From contig WTGD01000150.1 in NCBI GenBank assembly GCA_011523725.1, forward strand, positions 1-28,469: DNA of 28,469 bases, written 5' to 3'. A model generated the notes under the pieces. The model saw nothing but the letters and a program-made list of their open reading frames with translations. It did not search any database and was not told the origin of the DNA. Below are positions 1 to 7,279 of this stretch, piece by piece. Every line of letters starts with the position of its first letter. Within the stretch, counting starts at the first letter, position 1. Made by a program: the position numbers and the translations under genes. This DNA is from Nitrospinota bacterium. GTDB lineage: Bacteria > UBA8248.

Positions 1-893
1 GCCATGCCTACTGCACCTTCTGTTTCCGCTGGGCGCAGTTCGTGGGAGACAAGGAGCTTCGCTTCATCTCCACGGATGCGGACATCCTTCATCGCTATCT
101 CGCCGAGCACAAGGAGGTGACGGACGTCCTCTTCACCGGCGGGGATCCGATGATCATGAAGACCAAGGCGCTCGAGGGCTATATGCTGCCCCTGCTGGAT
201 GATTCGCGCTTCGCGCACATCCGCGACATCCGCATCGGGACGAAGGCGCTGACCTTCTGGCCGTATCGCTTCACCACCGACGCCGATGCGGACGATGCGC
301 TCCGCCTTTTCGAGAAGATGGTGAAAGGCGGCAAGCACATCGCCATCATGGCGCACTTCAATCACGAGCGTGAGGTCTCGACCCCGATGGCGCGCGAAGC
401 CATCCGAAGGGTGCGGGACACGGGCGCCGTCATCCGGACGCAGGCGCCGCTCCTCAAGCACATCAACGACGACGCGGACATGTGGGCGCGCATGTGGAAG
501 GAGCAGGTGCGGCTGGGCCTGATACCCTATTACATGTTCGTGGAAAGGGACACGGGTGCGAAGCGCTACTTCGAACTGCCCCTGGTGGAGGCCCACGCGA
601 TCTACAGAAAGGCGTACTCCCAAGTGTCGGGTCTGGCGCGCACCGCGCGGGGACCCTCGATGAGCGCGGCGCCCGGCAAGGTGCAGGTGCTGGGCATCGA
701 GGAGGTCCGCGGCGAGCGCATCATCGCGCTTCAGTTCCTCCAGGCGAGAAACCCCGAGTGGCTGGGTCGCGTCTTCTTCGCCGAGTATGACGAAAGTGCC
801 ACATGGCTCACCGGCCTCAAGCCGGCCTTCGGAGAGAAGGAGTTTTTCTACGAAGCCGACTTCGAGGCGATGAAACAGCGCTTGGCGAGTTAG
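1..893 (+). CDS. KamA-like radical SAM protein (lysine 2,3-aminomutase family), 5' truncated by window edge
   Basis: The reading frame is open from the window edge (first full codon at position 3) to the TAG at 891-893, about 297 residues. It begins HAYCTFCFRWAQF; the partial codon at bases 1-2 (?GC) fits the first cysteine of a C-x3-C-x2-C radical SAM motif, so the edge cuts through the 4Fe-4S ligand set. A TGGDP glycine-rich motif, typical of KamA/YodO-type enzymes for SAM binding, follows at about 135-149. Later blocks such as GTKALTFWPYRF and QAPLLKHIND look like the KamA family. Known members move an amino group on lysine or beta-lysine using PLP and SAM; the substrate here cannot be read. 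The GTG at 42 is internal because family sequence precedes it. The gene converges on the EVE gene with only 28 bases between them. Confidence 0.85.
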   Translation, partial: HAYCTFCFRWAQFVGDKELRFISTDADILHRYLAEHKEVTDVLFTGGDPMIMKTKALEGYMLPLLDDSRFAHIRDIRIGTKALTFWPYRFTTDADADDALRLFEKMVKGGKHIAIMAHFNHEREVSTPMAREAIRRVRDTGAVIRTQAPLLKHINDDADMWARMWKEQVRLGLIPYYMFVERDTGAKRYFELPLVEAHAIYRKAYSQVSGLARTARGPSMSAAPGKVQVLGIEEVRGERIIALQFLQARNPEWLGRVFFAEYDESATWLTGLKPAFGEKEFFYEADFEAMKQRLAS

Positions 894-921
894 GGGGCAC
901 TCATACTGTGCGCGGCGAAGA

Positions 922-1389
922 TCACTTCTTCGCCATTCGCAGTACTTCGTCGAATTCCTTTTTGGTCACGGGCTGGACGCTCAGTCGCTGCCCGCGCTGG
1001 GTGACGCGCATCTGCGCGAGCTTGGGATTCGTTTTAAGTTCGTTCAGCGAGACGGGCCGGGGGAGCTTTTCCATCGCCTGTAAATCCACCATCTGCCAGC
1101 GCGGAGCGTCGGCGGGGGCTTTCGGGTCGTAGTATTTGGATTTCGCATCGTATTGGGTGTGATCGGGATACGACTCCCGCGCTACCCGGGCGGTGCCCGC
1201 CACGTGGGGCGGCTTCGTGCTCGAATGATAAAAGAGAACGTAGTCGCCCACCTTCATCTCCATCATGAAGTTTCTGGCCTGGTAGTTACGGATGCCGTCC
1301 CAGCAGGCGGTCTGCTCGGGTTCCGCCATGAGGTCGTCGAATGAGTATGCGTCCGGTTCGCTCTTCATGAGCCAGTATTTTCGGGCCAT
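922..1389 (-). CDS. EVE-domain (PUA-like) protein
   Basis: This 155-residue protein is one EVE domain, a PUA-like fold. Visible family blocks are KYWLMKSEPDAYSFDDL at the N-terminus, WDGIRNYQARNFM near residue 30, and KVGDYVLFYHSS near residues 46-57. EVE domains (human THYN1 is the best known) are thought to bind modified bases in DNA or RNA; stand-alone bacterial copies are common and mostly uncharacterised. Length is normal for a stand-alone EVE protein. The ATG at 1389 starts exactly at the family N-terminus, and a GGAGA lies about 9 bases upstream. It is separated from the reductase gene behind it by 87 bases, so it may be the distal gene of that transcript. Confidence 0.9.
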   Translation of the reverse strand: MARKYWLMKSEPDAYSFDDLMAEPEQTACWDGIRNYQARNFMMEMKVGDYVLFYHSSTKPPHVAGTARVARESYPDHTQYDAKSKYYDPKAPADAPRWQMVDLQAMEKLPRPVSLNELKTNPKLAQMRVTQRGQRLSVQPVTKKEFDEVLRMAKK

Positions 1390-1476
1390 CGAAATTGCGT
1401 CTCCGTGTGTCGGTGCGGATGAATGAGGCGTTTCGGGAAGACTACCACGCAGCGGACGGCGGGGGAATGCGAGCGT

Positions 1477-2421
1477 TCATGATGCGGGCTTCACCTCGCC
1501 CGCGATTTGAAGGTCGGCGAGTTTCAGGGTGCGGGATATGAAATCGTTGTAAGGCGTCTCGACGCCCACCTCCGCCCCGATGTGAGAGACCGTTCCGCAT
1601 AAAGCGTCGATCTCGAGGCGTCTGCCCGCTTCGAGGTCGTGACACAGGCTGCCCTTGCTGGCCGGGTTTTGCTCGTCGATGAAGCGGTAGCGTCCTTCGT
1701 CCGCGCCCTCGGGGAGGTTTACGCCCTTGGCCCGGCCGACGAGGTAGACCTCGCGCATCGTCTCGCGCATCATGTTCCGAGTGCCCTCGTAGGCCATGAT
1801 TTCGCCGACCGATGAGCGCGTGAGCGCCGTCATCCCCCCGACCGCGCAGATGAAGATGAACTTCGTCCAAAGCTCCGCCTCGATGTCTCCGGAGTATTCC
1901 GCGTTGACTTCCGCGTCTTTCAGTTCGGCCAGTATCGCATCGCCTCGCGCGCTCGCGCCGCCGGCCATCTCGCCGAAAACCATTCGCCTCGGGCCCCCGA
2001 TCTGTCGGATGAGGCCGGGCGCCGCAATGGAGGTGAATATGTAGGCGGCTCCGCCCATCACGCGCTCCGCACCATAGACGGCCGCGAGTTTCTCCTCGTT
2101 GTCCACGCCGTTTTGCAGGTTGATGATCACGGTGCCTGCGCCGACCAGGGGCGCGATGGCGGGAATGGCCGCGTCGTTCGCGGTCGTTTTCACGCAGTAG
2201 AGGATGACGTCGCATACGCCCGCCTCTGCCGGAGAATCCGTGAACGCCCCGTCACGCACGCTGAATGCACCGGGCGCAACGCTCTCCACGCGAAGCCCGT
2301 CTTTTCGCATGGATTCCAGGTGCGCTCCGCGCGCGATGAATGCGACGTCCTTGCCGCCCCTCGCCAGCATGGCGCCGAAGTAGCCGCCCACGCCCCCTGT
2401 CGCCATGATGCCGAAACGCAT
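1477..2421 (-). CDS. ApbA/PanE-type ketopantoate reductase family oxidoreductase
   Basis: The 314-residue protein starts with a Rossmann fold (MATGGVGGYFGAMLARGG, residues 6-23) for NADPH and has the C-terminal helical domain of the ketopantoate reductase family. The likely catalytic lysine is in ELWTKFIF, where PanE proteins read W-x-K. The two asparagines that usually follow that lysine by 4 and 8 positions are Ile and Gly here, so a different 2-oxoacid or hydroxyacid substrate is possible and the panE symbol is withheld. ATG at 2421 is preceded by AGGAG at a normal distance. Gene order does not link it to pantothenate synthesis. Confidence 0.85.
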   Translation of the reverse strand: MRFGIMATGGVGGYFGAMLARGGKDVAFIARGAHLESMRKDGLRVESVAPGAFSVRDGAFTDSPAEAGVCDVILYCVKTTANDAAIPAIAPLVGAGTVIINLQNGVDNEEKLAAVYGAERVMGGAAYIFTSIAAPGLIRQIGGPRRMVFGEMAGGASARGDAILAELKDAEVNAEYSGDIEAELWTKFIFICAVGGMTALTRSSVGEIMAYEGTRNMMRETMREVYLVGRAKGVNLPEGADEGRYRFIDEQNPASKGSLCHDLEAGRRLEIDALCGTVSHIGAEVGVETPYNDFISRTLKLADLQIAGEVKPAS

Positions 2422-2466
2422 GTTCGACTCCTGGAGAAAACGGCTTGTCTGCCGTCGCGTATGGAA

Positions 2467-2500
2467 AGAAAAAAGGAGGAAAGCCCGGGCTCTCCTCCTT
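2467..2500 (-). terminator. Intrinsic terminator of scpAB
   Basis: Read on the minus strand, AAGGAGGA pairs with TCCTCCTT (8 bp). An A/C mismatch and an inner AGC/GCT step follow, with a CCGG loop. The stem is followed at once by a TTTTTTCTTT tract. It lies 30 bases past the scpB stop codon and before the reductase gene, the right place to end scpAB transcription. Confidence 0.8.
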
Positions 2501-2529
2501 AGGGTTGTAGCAGAATTTCGGGGTTCTCG

Positions 2530-3552
2530 TCAGGGGGTGGTCTCCGCCTTCTTTTCGGGGTCGTTATCCTTTTGGCCGTTCGGTGGCGATGCCTCCGCTT
2601 GGGCCGGGGCGTCATCCCGCCCGGCGCCCTCGTCCGCATGGCCGTTTGCGTGGCCGTTCGTATGTCCGTTCGAGTGACCGTTTGCATGACCGTTCGCCGG
2701 CGGCGTCTCCGGCTCGGCTTCGAGTGCCAGGACTTCCTCTTGACCGCCCGCAGGCTCCCAGTCGAGCCGTTCGGTCGTTTCGAACTCCTCGGGTTTCGGC
2801 ATGTCCGAGAGGCTCTTGAAGCCGAAGTGCTCCAGGAACAGGGGCGTGGTGCCATAGACGATGGGCCGGCCCACGACGTCCCGCCGCCCGAGGATGCGGA
2901 TGAGGCCGCGCTCGAGCAGGGTATGCAGCACGCCGCCGCAATCCACGCGTCTTATCTCCTCGATCTCCGCTTTGGTAATGGGTTGCTTGTAGGCAAGGAT
3001 GGCCAGCGTTTCGAGCGCCGCCTGGGATAGTTTGGTTTTTCTCTCCCTCCTGGAGAAGCGCTTCACCCAGGGGGAGAATTCCGCCCGCGTGCAAAGGCGG
3101 AAGCCCTCGGCCACCTCGATAATCTGCAGGGTTTTGTCGCCATATTCCTCCACGAGTTCACCTAGGAGTTTTCGGACGACCTTGACGTTCACGTTGGAGA
3201 CGCCCTTGAACAGAAAAGAGATGTCCCGAGGCCTGAGCGGTTCGCTCGCGACGAAGAGGATGGATTCGACGATTCGTTTCGCCTCGTCCAGATCCATGAC
3301 GAGCGGCGCGTCCTTGTCGATTTCTCCCGCTTCTTCCTCATCGGGCGCATCTCCGGCCATCTCGACGCCTTCTTGCGGCTCCTCAATCTCGAAGAGCGTC
3401 TCCTGGCGGGGCTCCTCCATGGCCTCCAACTGGTGTTCCGCCAGCGCCCTGGCCGCGGCGTCCGGGGACGACGCACCGTCTTCGGCGAGCTCGAAGGGAA
3501 CTTCCGTTTCCGCCCGCGCTGTTTCCAGGTTTTCTGCTTGGGGGTCATTCAT
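2530..3552 (-). CDS. scpB: Segregation and condensation protein B
   Basis: ScpB is the winged-helix (kite) subunit that binds the ScpA kleisin and, with SMC, compacts and segregates the chromosome. The 340-residue protein has an acidic N-terminal extension (about 90 residues), the conserved ScpB core beginning near DEAKRIVESILFVASEPL, the block AALETLAILAYKQPITKAEI, and RRDVVGRPIVYGTT. The C-terminal tail is low complexity and contains five N-G-H-x repeats. ATG at 3552 is chosen because it overlaps the scpA stop by 8 bases; frame upstream of it belongs to scpA territory. The usual ScpB is about 180-200 residues, so both tails are additions. Confidence 0.95.
   Translation of the reverse strand: MNDPQAENLETARAETEVPFELAEDGASSPDAAARALAEHQLEAMEEPRQETLFEIEEPQEGVEMAGDAPDEEEAGEIDKDAPLVMDLDEAKRIVESILFVASEPLRPRDISFLFKGVSNVNVKVVRKLLGELVEEYGDKTLQIIEVAEGFRLCTRAEFSPWVKRFSRRERKTKLSQAALETLAILAYKQPITKAEIEEIRRVDCGGVLHTLLERGLIRILGRRDVVGRPIVYGTTPLFLEHFGFKSLSDMPKPEEFETTERLDWEPAGGQEEVLALEAEPETPPANGHANGHSNGHTNGHANGHADEGAGRDDAPAQAEASPPNGQKDNDPEKKAETTP
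2635..2694 (-). repeat. Five-copy 12-bp repeat encoding (Asn-Gly-His-x)5 in the scpB tail
   Basis: Five consecutive 12-base units encode NGHA, NGHS, NGHT, NGHA and NGHA near the ScpB C-terminus. Codons vary between copies (GGT, GGA and GGC for Gly; CAT and CAC for His), so the peptide repeat is kept while the DNA has drifted. This suggests selection on the protein or an old expansion rather than fresh slippage. Confidence 0.85.
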
Positions 3553-4474
3553 TACGCACCGCCTTTGTAATTCGGATTTCACCGAAATTGGCCGCCTGTT
3601 GCGCCACGACAAGATTTCCCTTGATGAGCTCCAGAAGCGCCAGGAATATGGCCACCACTTCGAGCACGCGCCTCGTCTGGAACAACGAGTGGAAGAGCAC
3701 ACCGTCCCCGCCTGCGTCCTCCAGGGTGTCCATGAGCATGGTTCTCATGTCGGCGACTTCGAGTTCGTCGATGTCCACGAGGTGCACGCCCTCCTCCCCG
3801 ATGGATTCGATGAGGTGCTGCATGGCGCTGATGAGATCGAACACCGTGACCTGCAGTTGGGGTGCTTCTTCTTCCTCGTCATCTTCCAAAAGGAGGGGGT
3901 CGGCGCCCCGCGTGAAGAGCCAGGATTGCTCCTCCTCGGCATGGCGGAACACCTGAGAGATTTTCTTGAATTTCTGGTACTCGATGAGCTGGCGCTGGAG
4001 TTCCTGGCGCAGGACTTCGGGGTCTTCCTCTTCCGCGTCGTCCTCGGTCCGGGGCAGAAGGGTTCTGCTCTTGATGTAGACCAGATAGGAGGCCATGACG
4101 AGGTATTCCGACGCCAGGTTGATGTTCAGCTTTTTGAGCAGTTCCACGTATTTCAGGTATTGATCCGTAATGAAGGCGACCGGAATGTCGTGGATATCCA
4201 GCTTGTGCTCGCGCACCAGGTGAAGCAGGAGTTCGAGCGGTCCTTCGAAGACATCGATTTTGATGTTGAATCGCTCGGAATCATCCGAAGCCCCGGAGGC
4301 GGACTCCCGGGTCTCGGAAGAATCCTTTTCGGACGCAGGAACGGTCTTCAGGATTTCCCAGTTATCGGGATTTCCCGCGGACATATCGCTGCCCCAAGGC
4401 AGATCGGCGAAGTCGATCGCCTCTGAAGGCGGAGCCGAGCCTTCTGTTGGTGGCGTATTTTCTGGGGGATTCAT
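3545..4474 (-). CDS. scpA: Segregation and condensation protein A (kleisin)
   Basis: ScpA is the kleisin that bridges SMC heads and binds ScpB. The N-terminal SMC-binding helical domain is plain: FEGPLELLLHLVREHKLDI, then SEYLVMASYLVYIKSRTLLP. An acidic linker follows, and the C-terminal winged helix contains VVAIFLALLELIKGNLV. With the ATG at 4474 the protein is 309 residues, including about 60 poorly conserved residues before the domain. An in-frame ATG at 4549 and a farther one at 4621 are possible but add only non-conserved sequence; GGGGTGAG before 4474 is a fair ribosome site. The stop overlaps the scpB start, so the two are translationally coupled. Confidence 0.93.
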   Translation of the reverse strand: MNPPENTPPTEGSAPPSEAIDFADLPWGSDMSAGNPDNWEILKTVPASEKDSSETRESASGASDDSERFNIKIDVFEGPLELLLHLVREHKLDIHDIPVAFITDQYLKYVELLKKLNINLASEYLVMASYLVYIKSRTLLPRTEDDAEEEDPEVLRQELQRQLIEYQKFKKISQVFRHAEEEQSWLFTRGADPLLLEDDEEEEAPQLQVTVFDLISAMQHLIESIGEEGVHLVDIDELEVADMRTMLMDTLEDAGGDGVLFHSLFQTRRVLEVVAIFLALLELIKGNLVVAQQAANFGEIRITKAVRNE

Positions 4475-4568
4475 GCTCACCCCGGATGGGCGGACCGAGC
4501 GGTCTTTACCGGGCAATTTTACGAGCCCACGGGCGGGGAGGCTCTCCATCACCCTGGAATTACTATCA

Positions 4569-4597
4569 AGCCTAGGAAATATGGATATTCTTGTCAA
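4569..4597 (-). promoter_or_regulatory. Possible sigma70-type promoter for scpAB
   Basis: On the minus strand a perfect TTGACA (4597-4592) is followed after 17 bases by TAGGCT (4574-4569), a poor -10. It lies in the AT-richer divergent gap between scpA and the CoA-transferase operon. The perfect -35 and ideal spacing support it; the weak -10 lowers confidence. If real, the leader to ATG 4474 is roughly 90 bases, and ATG 4549 would have almost no leader. Confidence 0.35.
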
Positions 4598-4734
4598 ATG
4601 GGAAAAATCGGAATTTTTCAAAAAAATTCAAGCCTTTATGCGTAAACCTGACGATGCGTCGGCTCGTCCGCCTTGAGAGGGAAGCGCCTCTGGGGGATAA
4701 TCGGAGTTCTGGTAATCTCGACGAGGAGGAGTCG

Positions 4735-5577
4735 ATGTCAGGAAAAATCATGTCGCTCACGCAGGCGGCGGCACTTGTGCAGGATGGGGATTTACTCGCT
4801 TTAGGCGGAAACGCGCTCACGAGGATTCCCGCCGCCTTTGTCCGCGAACTCGCCCGCCAGGGGCGGGGGAATTTGCGTCTTGTCAAAACGGCCGGGGCGT
4901 ATGACGTCGATTTGCTCTGCGCGGCGGGGGCCGTGGCGCAGACACAGACGGGCTACGTGGGGTTCGAAAACCTTTTCGGCCTGGCGCCATCCTACCGCCG
5001 GGGTGTGGAGGAAGGCCGCGTGCAGGCGGTCGAGCACGCCTGCTCCACCGTCATTGCGGGTCTGAGGGCCTCTGCGTATGGTTTGCCGAGCCAGCCCGTG
5101 GCGGGTCTGGAGGGGAGCGACGTGGCGGCGCATACGGGTTTCCGGCAGGTGAAGGACCCCTACACGGGCGAGCCGGTCTATATGGTTCCCGGAATCAGGC
5201 CCAAATTCGCCGTTCTCCACGTGGCGTACGCCGATGCGGAGGGAAACGCGCGGATAGAGGGCGGCGCGTTCGAGGACGTACTGATGTCCCGTGCGGCCGA
5301 GTTGGTGATTCTCACGGCGGAGCGCATCGAGGAAACCGCGTTTTTCGTCGAAAAGCCCGACAGAACGGCGGTTCCCGCCTTCATGGTGCAGGCGGTGGTT
5401 CACGCGCCGGGAGGCGCGCGGCCCGGGGGGTGCCATCCGTTTTACGATATCGACGAGGAGGCGGTGGGCGCGTATCTCGATTCGGCGTCAAGTGCTGAAT
5501 CCCTGCAAACGCATCTGGATTCCTGGGTGGAGCGTGACCATGCGGGCAGCGCGGCGGCGTCGGGGAGCGTTGCATGA
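4735..5577 (+). CDS. CoA-transferase family, subunit A (GctA/IpdA-like)
   Basis: The 280-residue protein has the class I CoA-transferase alpha-type fold, with the GctA/IpdA-like order: LTQAAALVQDGDLLALGG near the start, GYVGFENLFGLAPSYRRGVE in the middle, and VPGIRPKFAVLHVAYADAEGN near residues 160-180. Members transfer CoA between carboxylic acids (glutaconate) or, in the IpdAB branch, act on ring-cleaved steroid CoA esters. ATG at 4735 has GAGGAGGA 6-7 bases upstream and begins the conserved region. Its last four bases are the start of subunit B (ATGA), as expected for a heterodimer made in equal amounts. The acyl substrate is not shown by the sequence. Confidence 0.88.
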   Translation: MSGKIMSLTQAAALVQDGDLLALGGNALTRIPAAFVRELARQGRGNLRLVKTAGAYDVDLLCAAGAVAQTQTGYVGFENLFGLAPSYRRGVEEGRVQAVEHACSTVIAGLRASAYGLPSQPVAGLEGSDVAAHTGFRQVKDPYTGEPVYMVPGIRPKFAVLHVAYADAEGNARIEGGAFEDVLMSRAAELVILTAERIEETAFFVEKPDRTAVPAFMVQAVVHAPGGARPGGCHPFYDIDEEAVGAYLDSASSAESLQTHLDSWVERDHAGSAAASGSVA

Positions 5578-6326
5578 GCGTCGCCTTGCGAGAAGGCGCG
5601 TCCGAGGAGGTGCGCGCCACAGCGGACAGGATGGCGATTTTCCTATCGAGATTCATCCGCGATGGGGAGCTCGTGTTCCACGGCGTGGCCTCCCCGCTGC
5701 CGATGGCGGCCATCGTCATGGCGCGGAACACTCATGCGCCCAGCCTGACCTACCTGAACATACCGGGCGGCGTGGACCCCAAACCCTCCTATCTTCCCGG
5801 CTCCACGGTCGCAAGGCAGCTCATGGAGGGTGCGCTTTCTTATTTCACCCTCACGGAAATTTTTGATTTATCCGCCCGGGGCAAGCTCGACCTGGCGTTT
5901 CTGGGAGGCGCGCAAATCGACGCGCGCGGCGACATGAACCTCTCCTTCATCGGGGAGCCTGCGACGCCCAAGGTGCGCCTTCCGGGCGGCGCGGGCAGCG
6001 CGCACATTCTGCCCACAGCCGGGCGGACGGTTCTCTGGCGGACGGCGCACGACGCGAGAAGTTTTCCCGAGCGCTGCGATTTCGTGACGGCTTCCGGCAA
6101 CGTGGAGGCGGTGGTCACCCCATTGTGCATTTTCGAGAAGGCGGACGGCCGCCTGCGGGTGAAGTCGATTCACCAGGGCGTGACGCCTGCCGCCTTGCGC
6201 GCGGCCACGGGGTTCGACCTGGGCGATTTGAAGCGTGCCCCCACCACGCCTGAATCCACGGATGCCGAGCGCGCAGCACTCGAAGCCGCAGACCCCGAAG
6301 GCGTCCGCCTGCGCGAATTCATCTGA
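5574..6326 (+). CDS. CoA-transferase family, subunit B (GctB/IpdB-like)
   Basis: This 250-residue partner overlaps subunit A by four bases. It carries family blocks FHGVASPLPMAAIVMAR, LDLAFLGGAQIDARGDMN and RLPGGAGSAHI, the last a glycine-rich CoA-binding loop. In GctB-type transferases the covalent glutamate sits in an ESG motif shortly after the first block. Here the aligned stretch reads NIPGGVD, so Ile63 takes the glutamate position by my alignment. That argues against a classic ping-pong CoA transfer and for a hydrolase or lyase role as proposed for IpdAB-like proteins. The next gene, a sugar-kinase-like protein, starts 17 bases downstream. Confidence 0.87.
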   Translation: MSVALREGASEEVRATADRMAIFLSRFIRDGELVFHGVASPLPMAAIVMARNTHAPSLTYLNIPGGVDPKPSYLPGSTVARQLMEGALSYFTLTEIFDLSARGKLDLAFLGGAQIDARGDMNLSFIGEPATPKVRLPGGAGSAHILPTAGRTVLWRTAHDARSFPERCDFVTASGNVEAVVTPLCIFEKADGRLRVKSIHQGVTPAALRAATGFDLGDLKRAPTTPESTDAERAALEAADPEGVRLREFI

Positions 6327-6343
6327 AGCGGAATCTCCCTTTC

Positions 6344-7279
6344 ATGCCGCAGAAAAAATTCGACGCCGTGGGAATCGGCCTGAACTCGGCCGATCAGTTC
6401 TGCGTGGTGCGTGAATACCCGAAAGCGAACACCAAGAGCGGTGTTCTGGAGACGGCGCGCGCCGGCGGCGGGCAGGCGGCGACGGCCATGGCGGCGCTTG
6501 CGCGCCTGGGTATGCGCGCAGCCTACGTCGGCGCGGTGGGCGACGACGAGGCGGGCGCGTTCTCTCTTGCGAGTCTGGAAGCCGAGGGCGTGAACCTGGA
6601 CGGCGTCGTCACGCAGCGGGGACGCGCGAGCCAGTTCGCCCTCATCATCGTGCAGCGCGAAGGCGACGGGGAGGAGAAAGGCTCGCGGACGATACTCTGG
6701 CGGCGCGAGGTTTCCCTGGCCCCCGAAGACGTGCGCGAGGATATCGTGCGCGCGGGCCGCGCCCTGCATCTGGATGGGCATCACGTCGAGGCGGAAATCG
6801 CAGCCGCGCGGTGGGCGCGCGAGGAGGGTGCTCCCGTGTTCCTGGATGCGGAACGCGCGCCCGAGAGAATCGAGGACTTGATAGGACTTACGGATTACCT
6901 GATGGCGGCGGAAGATTTTCCCGCTCTCCTCACGGGCGTTTCCGACCAACGGGAAGCCCTGCGCCGGCTTCACGCGATGGGGCCCAAGGTGGCGGGCGTC
7001 ACCCTGGGCGCGCGCGGCGCGCTCGCATTCGACGGCGCGCGGTTTTACGAATCGCCGGGCTTTCACGTGGATGTTCTCGACACCACGGGGGCGGGCGATG
7101 CGTTTCATGGCGGGTTCCTGTACGGCGTATTGCGCAAGATGAGTCTTGAGGATACGTTGCGCTTCGCAAACGCGGTCGCCGCGATGAACTGCACCGCCCT
7201 CGGGGGAAGGGCCGCGCTTCCCCGCCTGAGCGAGGTGGAAGCCTTTCTGCGGGCGAATTCATCAGGGAACAACCCATGA
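6344..7279 (+). CDS. PfkB/ribokinase-family carbohydrate kinase
   Basis: The 311-residue protein has both PfkB signatures: ARAGGGQAATAMAALARLG (about 39-57), part of the sugar-binding face, and DTTGAGDAFHGGF (about 246-258), holding the anion hole and the catalytic base Asp252. Family members phosphorylate sugars, nucleosides or related alcohols with ATP. The acceptor cannot be named; PfkB substrates are poorly predicted from sequence. It sits between the CoA-transferase pair and a lipoprotein gene with which it overlaps by four bases, so it belongs to the same operon. The ribosome site before ATG 6344 is weak. Confidence 0.9.
   Translation: MPQKKFDAVGIGLNSADQFCVVREYPKANTKSGVLETARAGGGQAATAMAALARLGMRAAYVGAVGDDEAGAFSLASLEAEGVNLDGVVTQRGRASQFALIIVQREGDGEEKGSRTILWRREVSLAPEDVREDIVRAGRALHLDGHHVEAEIAAARWAREEGAPVFLDAERAPERIEDLIGLTDYLMAAEDFPALLTGVSDQREALRRLHAMGPKVAGVTLGARGALAFDGARFYESPGFHVDVLDTTGAGDAFHGGFLYGVLRKMSLEDTLRFANAVAAMNCTALGGRAALPRLSEVEAFLRANSSGNNP

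Noticed and set aside
2635..2694. Short direct repeats as a possible CRISPR-like or satellite array
   Set aside because: Units are 12 bases without spacers, lie in frame in scpB and vary at synonymous positions.
2999..4426. 475-codon open frame on the plus strand
   Set aside because: It is the antisense shadow of scpA and scpB, both of which have clear family motifs.
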